Source: CALINB01 sp938045325 (GTDB lineage: Bacteria > Pseudomonadota > Alphaproteobacteria > Rhodospirillales > CALINB01). Taken from it: a stretch of 64,000 nucleotides of DNA. The position numbers were made by a program, and so were the translations under genes. Below, piece by piece: positions 43,843-51,068 of the stretch (positions are counted from its first letter, which is position 1; every line of letters starts with the position of its first letter). The stretch covers positions 1 to 64,000 of the forward strand of contig JAYNQW010000002.1 in NCBI GenBank assembly GCA_038114465.1, read 5' to 3'. The notes beneath the pieces are model-generated. The model did no database searches. It had not been told where the DNA came from and saw only the letters and a list, made by a program, of their open reading frames with translations.

Positions 43843-44808
43843 ATGCGCGTTGAGCGGCTTCTCGGTCATCCGATCATCACATCGGGAACCCATCCATCTA
43901 TCGGCAAAAATATTCAGGGCCCTTCGTTGATTCGAGTACCCGATTGGGTGAAAAGCCCCTTAGGGCGATATTATCTGTATTTTGCCGATCACAAAGGCAG
44001 CTATATACGCTTGGCGTATGCTGACCGGATCGATGGGCCGTGGCAGGTGCATCCACCGGGCAGTTTACAACTAAAAGATTCACAATTTCCGACAGAACCG
44101 CCGGTACCGAAACCTGGTGAAGAAATCGGTTTCACGGGTGGCGGATCGGTACCGGGTAAACGGGCTCATAGTGCCCATGCCGAAGCCAGCACGCCGCATA
44201 TCGCTTCGCCCGATGTCCATGTGAATGAAAATGATCAATGCATTGTCATGTATTTCCACGGCTTGGAAAGCTACGGCAAACAGGCGACTCGGGTTGCGGT
44301 ATCCCAGGATGGCATTAATTTTTCCGCCAAGTCGGAAATCCTGGGACGGACTTATTTCCGGGTCTTTGAATACGAAGGCTATCTTTATGCTCTTGCCATG
44401 CCTGGCCAATTTTACCGTTCCCGAAACCGCTATACGAATTTTGAAATGGGACCATTGTTATTCAACCAAGACATGCGTCATTCGGCCTTATTTGTCCGTG
44501 ACGGCGAGTTACAGGTGTTTTGGACACAAGTTGGCCTTGCACCGGAAACCATCATGTTAAGTACCATCGATTTATCCGGTGATTGGATGAGCTGGAAAGA
44601 GACGGCGCCTGTCGAAGTCCTTCGCCCCGAACACGATTGGGAAGGTGCTGATGCGCCGTTAGAACCGTCCATTCGAAGCACGGCCTATGGCCATGTAAAT
44701 CAACTTCGCGACCCCGCCGTCTATATCGAAAACGGTATGATTTATTTGCTCTATGCCGTTGCCGGGGAAAGCGGCATTGCTGCCGCTCGCATCGAATTAG
44801 ATGGATGA
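43843..44808 (+). CDS. Beta-propeller glycosidase-like protein, cytoplasmic
   Basis: The 321-residue protein has repeats typical of five-bladed propellers of the GH43/GH117-like group: GPSLIRVPDWVKSPLGRYYLYFADH, LAYADRIDGPW, SPDVHVNENDQCIVMYFHG and LRDPAVYIENGMIYLLYAVAGESGIAAARI. No signal peptide is present, so it would act in the cytoplasm, which is odd for a glycosidase. It may bind or modify a small metabolite or sugar. Catalytic acids cannot be assigned reliably. It lies 14 bases after the PrpD-like gene and 61 before the aldolase gene. Confidence 0.6.
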   Translation: MRVERLLGHPIITSGTHPSIGKNIQGPSLIRVPDWVKSPLGRYYLYFADHKGSYIRLAYADRIDGPWQVHPPGSLQLKDSQFPTEPPVPKPGEEIGFTGGGSVPGKRAHSAHAEASTPHIASPDVHVNENDQCIVMYFHGLESYGKQATRVAVSQDGINFSAKSEILGRTYFRVFEYEGYLYALAMPGQFYRSRNRYTNFEMGPLLFNQDMRHSALFVRDGELQVFWTQVGLAPETIMLSTIDLSGDWMSWKETAPVEVLRPEHDWEGADAPLEPSIRSTAYGHVNQLRDPAVYIENGMIYLLYAVAGESGIAAARIELDG

Positions 44809-44869
44809 CATTTTACGGGTATCTCCGTATCATGCCGCCAAATTTTAAGACCAGGGAGTAATATTAAAT

Positions 44870-46069
44870 ATGGCGACCTATGAGCCAGTCGACGTCGGTC
44901 GACGAATATTCGCGGATGCGGTCAATCCGGAACTCACAATTAAAGACGTCACGTTACGCGAAGGCGAACAAGCCGCCGAAGTTAACTTTTCACTTCAACA
45001 GAAACTGATGATCACGGACCGGTTGGTGGATGCCGGGGTAACCATGATTCAAGGTGGGTATCCGGGCCGTTCCAAAGTCGACCGGGAATTTATTGAAACC
45101 CTGAAAAAGGTCGATTGTCCGGCTAGCATTGAAGCCATTGTTCAAATTTATACCAAGGACTGGCGCGAGCAGATCGATATCGCCGTCGATAGTGGTGCTG
45201 ATTCAATCAATTTAATGTATCCGGCCTCTGATCTGCGCCTGGATTATGTCCAGAAAGTAAGCAGGGACGAAGCCTTAAGGCAGATTGCTGAGTGCATTCC
45301 ATATTCAGTCGATAAAGGCATTCGTACGCGGTTTTCACCAACCGATGCGACACGGGCTCACTTACCGTTTTTGCTGCAAACTTACGAAGTTGCCGTCAAT
45401 GCAGGGGCTACTGATGTCGGCTGCTCCGATACGGCCGGTTGCATGACGCCCGAGGGTGTTGAGTATCTCGTCAAAACAATCATAGAAAAGTTCGATGTAA
45501 CCGTTCATCTGCATTGTCATAATGATTTCGGATTGGCATTGGCGAATTGTCTGGCGGGGGTCAAGGCCGGTGCGACCATCATCGATGCTAGCATCAACGG
45601 GCTTGGCGAGCGTGCCGGCAATGTTGATATGGCCCAGGCCGTTACGTCGTTGCAGCATCTTTACAAGGTCGACCTTGGCGTCGATATGCAGAAATTGACC
45701 GGGTTATCACAAATTGTTGCCGAACTGTCCGGTGTTGCGGTGCCCGATAATTACCCGCTGACGGGCGCCAATTCGTTTTCCCATAAACTGGATGCTCACG
45801 TTTATGGCCTTGAGAAAAATCCGGAAGTCTATGAATTCATCGCCCCTGAAGCGGTCGGCAACACAAACCGGATACCACTGGGTAAATATACGGGGCCTTA
45901 TGTGACAAAAAAGAAGCTCAAGGAAATTGGCCTTAAGGCGAATGATGCCCAAATTGATGCCATCATTCAGCAAATTCATGAGCAATCCATCGCCAATAAA
46001 CGCTCTGTCACTGATGAAGAATTCGCCGACATCGCTCACAGCGTGATGAAAGCGGCCGCGGCTGAGTAA
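44870..46069 (+). CDS. Homocitrate-synthase-like acyl-CoA carboligase (HMGL/LeuA superfamily)
   Basis: The 399-residue protein has the TIM barrel of the LeuA/homocitrate-synthase/HMG-CoA-lyase family. DVTLREGEQAAEV (Arg30, Glu31) has the REGEQ form seen in homocitrate synthases; VHLHCHNDFGLALANCLAGV supplies metal-binding His residues, and SINGLGERAGNVDMAQAV is the family Gly loop. The C-terminal part (about 300-399) is short and lacks the leucine regulatory domain of LeuA. It should condense an acyl-CoA with a 2-oxoacid, or do the reverse cleavage; the acid is unknown. It is followed 15 bases later by the ComA-like gene. Confidence 0.82.
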   Translation: MATYEPVDVGRRIFADAVNPELTIKDVTLREGEQAAEVNFSLQQKLMITDRLVDAGVTMIQGGYPGRSKVDREFIETLKKVDCPASIEAIVQIYTKDWREQIDIAVDSGADSINLMYPASDLRLDYVQKVSRDEALRQIAECIPYSVDKGIRTRFSPTDATRAHLPFLLQTYEVAVNAGATDVGCSDTAGCMTPEGVEYLVKTIIEKFDVTVHLHCHNDFGLALANCLAGVKAGATIIDASINGLGERAGNVDMAQAVTSLQHLYKVDLGVDMQKLTGLSQIVAELSGVAVPDNYPLTGANSFSHKLDAHVYGLEKNPEVYEFIAPEAVGNTNRIPLGKYTGPYVTKKKLKEIGLKANDAQIDAIIQQIHEQSIANKRSVTDEEFADIAHSVMKAAAAE

Positions 46070-46084
46070 GTAGGGAGGACTGTC

Positions 46085-46921
46085 ATGCCGAAAGGAAATG
46101 AACAAAGCCAAGAACTTGCCTTTCAATCGATCAATCTGGTGCCGCGGGAGGCAAAACCCCGAACACGGGGGCTGACCTATGCGCGTGACCAAGGAATCGG
46201 CACAAAACAAACGGAAGCCTTGCTGGAGGGGGTAGGGGAATACATCGATATTCTCAAGCTTGCCGGTTTTGGTGTTCGGATGCAGTCCAAAAAAGCACTC
46301 GCCGAAAAAGTTGCGGTCTGTGCAGAGCATAATGTTGACGTTGGTTTGGGTGGCGCGTTGTTGGAACTTGCGTTGCTTCAAGGCGGCGACTCCGTGACCC
46401 GGTTTTTGGGTGAAGTGAGCGAAGCCGGTATTTCACATATCGAGGTGTGCGCCCAGATCACCATTATCCCTGTCGATGATCTTCTCGAGTTGATGGATTA
46501 TGTGAAAAGCTTTGGTATCAAACCGATTGCCGAAGTCGGGATCGCTTATGGTATATCCGAGCAAGAAGAAATCGAGGTCGATGTGACCCGGTTACTCAAT
46601 ACCTTTAAGCAATTTGAAGAAGCGGGGGCTTGGATGCTCTTGTTGGAATCTGAAGGTATCACCGAAAGTGTTAAACCAGAAAACCGGCGTTGGGATATCG
46701 TTTCGAAAGTTGCCGGTTCCTTCCCGCTCGATCGTATCATGTTCGAGGCCGACGATAAGGACGTATATACCCATTACATCAAGAATTACGGCCCTGAGGT
46801 GAACCTTTTTGTTGATCGACGCAAGATCATGTCTCTAGAAGGCACACGCCGCGGTGGGTGGGGCAAGCACCCCGTGGTCAACCGGGTTGCAACGTTTACC
46901 CGGTCCCGAAATCGTAAATAA
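46085..46921 (+). CDS. ComA-like protein (phosphosulfolactate synthase family) with altered active-site motifs
   Basis: The 278-residue TIM barrel aligns along its whole length with (2R)-phospho-3-sulfolactate synthase: RTRGLTYARDQGIG, YIDILKLAGFGV, VGLGGALLELALLQGG, IAEVGIAYG, DRIMFEADDK and VNLFVDRRKIMSLEGTRRGGWGKHPV. ComA adds sulfite to PEP in coenzyme M synthesis. Several substrate-site segments differ from the archaeal enzyme as I remember it: KFGWG is KLAGFG, EISDG is EVCAQ, IFEAPQ is MFEADD. It may use another nucleophile or acceptor. A GGGAGGA site precedes the ATG. No other coenzyme M genes are nearby. Confidence 0.75.
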   Translation: MPKGNEQSQELAFQSINLVPREAKPRTRGLTYARDQGIGTKQTEALLEGVGEYIDILKLAGFGVRMQSKKALAEKVAVCAEHNVDVGLGGALLELALLQGGDSVTRFLGEVSEAGISHIEVCAQITIIPVDDLLELMDYVKSFGIKPIAEVGIAYGISEQEEIEVDVTRLLNTFKQFEEAGAWMLLLESEGITESVKPENRRWDIVSKVAGSFPLDRIMFEADDKDVYTHYIKNYGPEVNLFVDRRKIMSLEGTRRGGWGKHPVVNRVATFTRSRNRK

Positions 46922-47238
46922 TTTCGTTTCCGTATTAGTTCTCGGCAATAAAACTGCTTATGCAGTCACTTATCGCGACACAATATTGCTGTGCGCAAAA
47001 TATTCAATTTACTGTAATACGGTTAATTTTGTATTTTTCCTTATTAAACAAAGGCTTTCACTAAAAAGTCACTTGAAAATATTGGGTAATATTATTACCT
47101 TTACGCCAATCAATAACCGAACTTCGGTTGATGAATTGCCGGATTTAAAAAACGAAAGATACTAATACGAAGTCATGTGGGGCGGACTTCTAAGTTCAAA
47201 AATATAAAACGTGTTAATCAACAGGACCCTCTATCCGA
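46922..47238. promoter_or_regulatory. AT-rich spacer upstream of pdhA with two inverted repeats
   Basis: 317 bases without a supported gene. It holds GGTAAT-ATT-ATTACC (47085-47099) and AACCGAA-C-TTCGGTT (47115-47129); the second extends imperfectly outward (CAATCAAT... / ...GATGAATTG). They lie 110-155 bases before pdhA and could be operators for the pdh unit; neither is followed by a T-tract, so they are not obvious terminators. I found no tRNA. Confidence 0.45.
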
Positions 47239-48258
47239 ATGGCTAAAACTACGACGTCGTCGAAAAAAAGCTCTGCCGGCAACGGTAAATTACCGGTCAG
47301 TCATGAAGAAGCACTTGAGCTATTCCGGCAAATGCTGCTCATCCGCCGTTTCGAGGAAAAGGCCGGCCAACTTTACGGCATGGGCTTGATTGGTGGCTTT
47401 TGCCACCTTTACATCGGCCAGGAAGCCGTCGTAACGGGTATTCAATCGGTATGTGAAAAACAAGATACCGTGATTACGACCTATCGCGATCATGGTCATA
47501 TGCTTGCTTGCGGCATGGACCCCAAAGGGGTGATGGCGGAGCTGACCGGACGCAAGGACGGCTACTCGAAGGGTAAGGGTGGCTCCATGCATATGTTCAG
47601 CAAGGAAAAGAACTTCTTTGGCGGGCACGGCATTGTCGGCGCCAGTGTCTCAATCGGTAACGGTTTGGCATTCGCCCATAAATACAAAGAAGATGGTGGC
47701 GTGTGCTGCTGTTACTTCGGAGATGGTGCCGTCAACCAGGGCCAAGTCTACGAAAGCTTCAACATGGCGCAGCTTTGGAAGCTGCCGATTGTGTTCATCA
47801 TTGAAAACAATCAATACGGCATGGGAACATCGGTTGCGCGGGCATCGGCGACAACTGAACTTTATAAACGTGGCGCCTCATTCGGCATTCCCGGCGAACG
47901 GGCGAATGGTATGGAAGTATTGGAGATGCGGGCTGCGGGTGAAAAAGCCCTTGATTACGCACGCTCCGGCAAAGGGCCGTTTATTCTTGAGGCTGCAACA
48001 TACCGCTATCGCGGCCATTCGATGTCCGATCCGGCTAAATACCGCTCCAAAGATGAAGTCGCCAAGGTTCGCCAGGAAAGCGATCCGATCGATAACATGC
48101 GCAAACTATTGCTGGCGCAAAAAATCACGGACGAAGACGCCCTTAAGAAAATCGATAAAGATGTGAAGTCGATTGTAACGAAGGCTGCCGACTTTGCTCA
48201 GGAAAATCCGGAGCCGGATCCGAGCGAGCTCTATACCGAAATTTTGTTGGAAGCCTAA
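47239..48258 (+). CDS. pdhA: Pyruvate dehydrogenase E1 alpha subunit
   Basis: PdhA and PdhB form the ThDP-dependent E1 that decarboxylates pyruvate. The 339-residue protein has an N-terminal Lys/Ser/Thr-rich stretch, then YRDHGHMLACGMDPKGVMAELTGR, KGKGGSMHMFS, and the ThDP motif YFGDGAVNQGQVYESFN...FIIENNQY; YRYRGHSMSDPAKYRSKDEV covers the phosphorylation-loop region found in mitochondrial homologues. It heads the pdhABC-lpd-lipA run and stands after the accessory block. Confidence 0.97.
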   Translation: MAKTTTSSKKSSAGNGKLPVSHEEALELFRQMLLIRRFEEKAGQLYGMGLIGGFCHLYIGQEAVVTGIQSVCEKQDTVITTYRDHGHMLACGMDPKGVMAELTGRKDGYSKGKGGSMHMFSKEKNFFGGHGIVGASVSIGNGLAFAHKYKEDGGVCCCYFGDGAVNQGQVYESFNMAQLWKLPIVFIIENNQYGMGTSVARASATTELYKRGASFGIPGERANGMEVLEMRAAGEKALDYARSGKGPFILEAATYRYRGHSMSDPAKYRSKDEVAKVRQESDPIDNMRKLLLAQKITDEDALKKIDKDVKSIVTKAADFAQENPEPDPSELYTEILLEA

Positions 48259-48261
48259 GCG

Positions 48262-49641
48262 ATGCCGATACAAGTTCTTATGCCCGCCTTATCGCCGACA
48301 ATGACTGAAGGCACCCTTGCCAAATGGCTGAAAAGTGAGGGCGATAGTATTCAAAGCGGCGATGCCATTGCAGAAATTGAAACCGATAAGGCAACGATGG
48401 AAGTCGAGGCCGTCGAAGAGGGGAAGCTCGGCAAAATTCTTGTTACGGAAGGAACGCAAGGTGTCGCGGTTAATACACCCATCGCTTTAATCCTTGAAGA
48501 CGATGAAGATGCCTCCGCTCTTGAAGGCGCTGCGTCACAACCCGCGGCCTCTGACGATAACGATCAAGATCAAGAAGCCGAAGCGCCTAAAGCCGAGCCA
48601 AAACCGAAAGCGCCGCAGCAATCGGCACCGGAACCGGAAAAAGATTATGCCGACGCCGATACCGTCACGCTGACGGTTCGCGAAGCCTTGCGCGATGCCA
48701 TGGCCGAAGAAATGCGGCGTGATGAAACAGTCTTTCTTATGGGTGAAGAGGTCGCCGAATATCAAGGCGCCTATAAGATTAGCCAAGGGCTATTGGATGA
48801 GTTCGGTTCCAAGCGAGTTGTCGATACGCCCATCACGGAACATGGCTTTACCGGTCTCGGTGTCGGAGCGGCCTTTTTAGGTTTACGCCCGATCGTCGAG
48901 TTCATGACCTGGAATTTCGCCATGCAGGCCATGGATCAAATTATCAACTCGGCGGCGAAAACCCTCTATATGTCCGGCGGGCAAATGGGTTGTCCCATCG
49001 TGTTTCGCGGTCCGAACGGTGCCGCTGCGCGTGTGGGCGCTCAGCACTCGCAGGACTATTCAAGTTGGTATGCTTCTGTGCCCGGCCTCAAGGTCGTCGC
49101 ACCGTTTTCGGCGGCCGATGCGAAAGGGTTGTTAAAATCAGCCATTCGCGATCCCAATCCGGTGATCGTACTTGAAAATGAAATTCTTTACGGATTAAGT
49201 ACGGACGTGCCGGATAATCCGGATTTCACCTTACCGATCGGCAAAGCCAAAATCGAGCGGACCGGCAGTGATGTGACGATTGTCGGTGTTTCCATCACGG
49301 TGGGGCGTGCGATGAAAGCCGCCGAGCAACTCGCCGAAGAAGGGATTGAGGCTGAAGTCATTAATCTACGGTCGTTGCGCCCCCTTGATACGGAAACCCT
49401 GGTTACATCGATCCAGAAGACCAATCGTCTTGTTTGTGTCGAGGAAGGCTGGCCGTTTGCCGGTATCGGCTCGGAAATATCCGCGCAGATGATGGAGCAT
49501 GCCTTCGATCATTTAGATGCACCGGTTACACGTGTCACGGGCGAAGATGTTCCGATGCCTTATGCAGCAAATCTTGAAAAACTAGCCTTGCCGCAAGAAA
49601 AAGACATCATCGAAGCGGCTAAAGCCGTTTGTTACCGCTAG
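48262..49641 (+). CDS. pdhB: Pyruvate dehydrogenase E1 beta subunit with N-terminal lipoyl domain
   Basis: The 459-residue protein has an N-terminal lipoyl domain (about 1-78), with the lipoylated Lys in ETDKATMEVEAVEEG, a Pro/Ala/Glu-rich linker (about 88-130), and the E1-beta body (about 135-459; VFLMGEEVAEYQGAYKISQG, GAQHSQDYSSWYA, VEEGWPFAGIGSEI). A lipoyl domain on E1-beta is known from alphaproteobacteria. The domain is nearly a copy of the one in PdhC. It starts 3 bases after the pdhA stop. Confidence 0.97.
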   Translation: MPIQVLMPALSPTMTEGTLAKWLKSEGDSIQSGDAIAEIETDKATMEVEAVEEGKLGKILVTEGTQGVAVNTPIALILEDDEDASALEGAASQPAASDDNDQDQEAEAPKAEPKPKAPQQSAPEPEKDYADADTVTLTVREALRDAMAEEMRRDETVFLMGEEVAEYQGAYKISQGLLDEFGSKRVVDTPITEHGFTGLGVGAAFLGLRPIVEFMTWNFAMQAMDQIINSAAKTLYMSGGQMGCPIVFRGPNGAAARVGAQHSQDYSSWYASVPGLKVVAPFSAADAKGLLKSAIRDPNPVIVLENEILYGLSTDVPDNPDFTLPIGKAKIERTGSDVTIVGVSITVGRAMKAAEQLAEEGIEAEVINLRSLRPLDTETLVTSIQKTNRLVCVEEGWPFAGIGSEISAQMMEHAFDHLDAPVTRVTGEDVPMPYAANLEKLALPQEKDIIEAAKAVCYR

Positions 49642-49655
49642 GTGGAATAAAAAAA

Positions 49656-50972
49656 ATGCCAGTCCAAGTGCTCATGCCCGCCTTGTCACCGACGATGACG
49701 GAAGGTACCCTCGCCAAATGGCACAAAAAAGTCGGCGATGACGTGCAAAGCGGCGACGTGATTGCCGAAATTGAAACCGATAAGGCGACCATGGAAGTGG
49801 AAGCGGTCGAAGAGGGAAAACTTGGCAAAATTCTCGTCGAGGAAGGCACCGAAGGGGTCGCGGTTAATACTTTAATCGCCTTAATCCTCGAAGAAGATGA
49901 GGATGAATCCGCACTCGAAGGGGTTGATGCATCACCGAAGTCCGAAGCGAAGCCTTCAAAGTCGGCGGAGCAGCCTTCAGAACCGTCTCCGCAACCAAAA
50001 CAACAAGCCGCACTGCAGCAGGCTTCTGGTTCAAATGATGGCAATCGCATCAAAGCAAGCCCATTAGCTAAACGCATGGCTGAACAGGCCGGGCTCGATT
50101 TAGGCCAAATCAGCGGTTCTGGTCCGAACGGACGGATCGTCAAAAGCGATATCGAAGCCGCTCTCAGCGGCGGTCAACCAAAAGCCGCCGCACAGGCCGC
50201 ACCGCAAGCGGCGGCGCCGGCAAGTCAGCCGGCAGCTAGAGCGCCATCAGCTACAGTCCCTGCCGTCATGGGTGAAGGCTCCTTTACCGACGAGCCGGTA
50301 TCTTCCATGCGCAAGGTCATTGCTGAACGTTTGACGGAATCCAAACAAACCATCCCGCATTTTTACTTAACCGTTGAGTGCGAAATCGACGCCCTTTTGG
50401 CGATGCGCAAGGATTTGAATGATCGTGCACCAAAAGGGGACGGTGCATATAAACTTTCAGTCAACGACTTTGTCGTTCGCGCGACGGCCTTGGCCATGCG
50501 CAAGGTCCCAACCGTCAACGCCAGTTGGCAGGGCGACTTCATCCGAAAATTTCATCGGGTCGACATCTCGGTTGCGGTTGCAACAAAATCCGGTCTCATT
50601 ACGCCGGTTGTGAAAGATGCCGATAATAAGGGCCTTGCCGAGATATCCGCGGAAGTAAAAGATCTCGCTGCGCGCGCGCAAGAAGGCAAATTGCTGCCGG
50701 AAGAATATCAAGGTGGGGGCTTCACGATTTCAAATATGGGGATGTATGACGTCAAGGAATTCGCCGCGATCATTAATCCGCCGCAATCGGCAATCATGGC
50801 CGTTTCGACTGGCGCACAGCAGCCCGTTGTTAAAGACGGCGCTCTCGCGATTGCAACGGTCATGAATTGTACGTTGTCAGCGGACCACCGTGTTGTCGAC
50901 GGCGCGGTCGGAGCAGAATTCATGGCGGCCTTTAAAAAGCTGATTGAAGAGCCGCTCACGATGCTGCTTTAG
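49656..50972 (+). CDS. pdhC: Dihydrolipoamide acetyltransferase (E2) of the pyruvate dehydrogenase complex
   Basis: ATG 49656 starts the lipoyl domain (MPVQVLMPALSPTMTEG; lipoyl Lys in ETDKATMEV), with no need for the longer open frame. After an acidic/Pro linker come the peripheral subunit-binding domain (about 130-168, KASPLAKRMAEQAGLDLGQI), an Ala/Pro linker and the catalytic domain (about 205-438) ending with SADHRVVDGAVGAEFM, whose HxxxDG holds the catalytic His and Asp. The 438-residue length is normal for a one-lipoyl E2. It forms the core of the complex and transfers acetyl groups to CoA. Confidence 0.97.
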   Translation: MPVQVLMPALSPTMTEGTLAKWHKKVGDDVQSGDVIAEIETDKATMEVEAVEEGKLGKILVEEGTEGVAVNTLIALILEEDEDESALEGVDASPKSEAKPSKSAEQPSEPSPQPKQQAALQQASGSNDGNRIKASPLAKRMAEQAGLDLGQISGSGPNGRIVKSDIEAALSGGQPKAAAQAAPQAAAPASQPAARAPSATVPAVMGEGSFTDEPVSSMRKVIAERLTESKQTIPHFYLTVECEIDALLAMRKDLNDRAPKGDGAYKLSVNDFVVRATALAMRKVPTVNASWQGDFIRKFHRVDISVAVATKSGLITPVVKDADNKGLAEISAEVKDLAARAQEGKLLPEEYQGGGFTISNMGMYDVKEFAAIINPPQSAIMAVSTGAQQPVVKDGALAIATVMNCTLSADHRVVDGAVGAEFMAAFKKLIEEPLTMLL

Positions 50973-51015
50973 CTTAAAAATGGCCTTCATGCTTTTGACT
51001 CGCTCAGTTTGAATT

Positions 51016-51040
51016 CTCACCCTGAGCCCCGTCGGAGGGC
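51016..51040. repeat. Possible REP-like repeat unit before lpd
   Basis: The stretch starting CTCACCCTGAGCCCCGTCGG and ending AGGGC resembles the widely dispersed proteobacterial palindrome of the form CACCCTGAGC-x-GTCGAAGGGC, as I remember it. One copy only in this window. Confidence 0.35.
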
Positions 51041-51068
51041 AGGCTCGAGTAAAAATACGGAGAGTTAT

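Noticed and set aside
46854..47165. Plus-strand open frame running from the ComA-like gene end into the pdhA leader
   Set aside because: Starts inside the ComA-like gene in another frame, is AT-rich and low in protein-like features; treated as spacer.
46922..47238. Possible tRNA or small RNA upstream of pdhA
   Set aside because: No acceptor stem or T-loop pattern (GGTTCGAAT type) is present; the palindromes are too short to be a tRNA.
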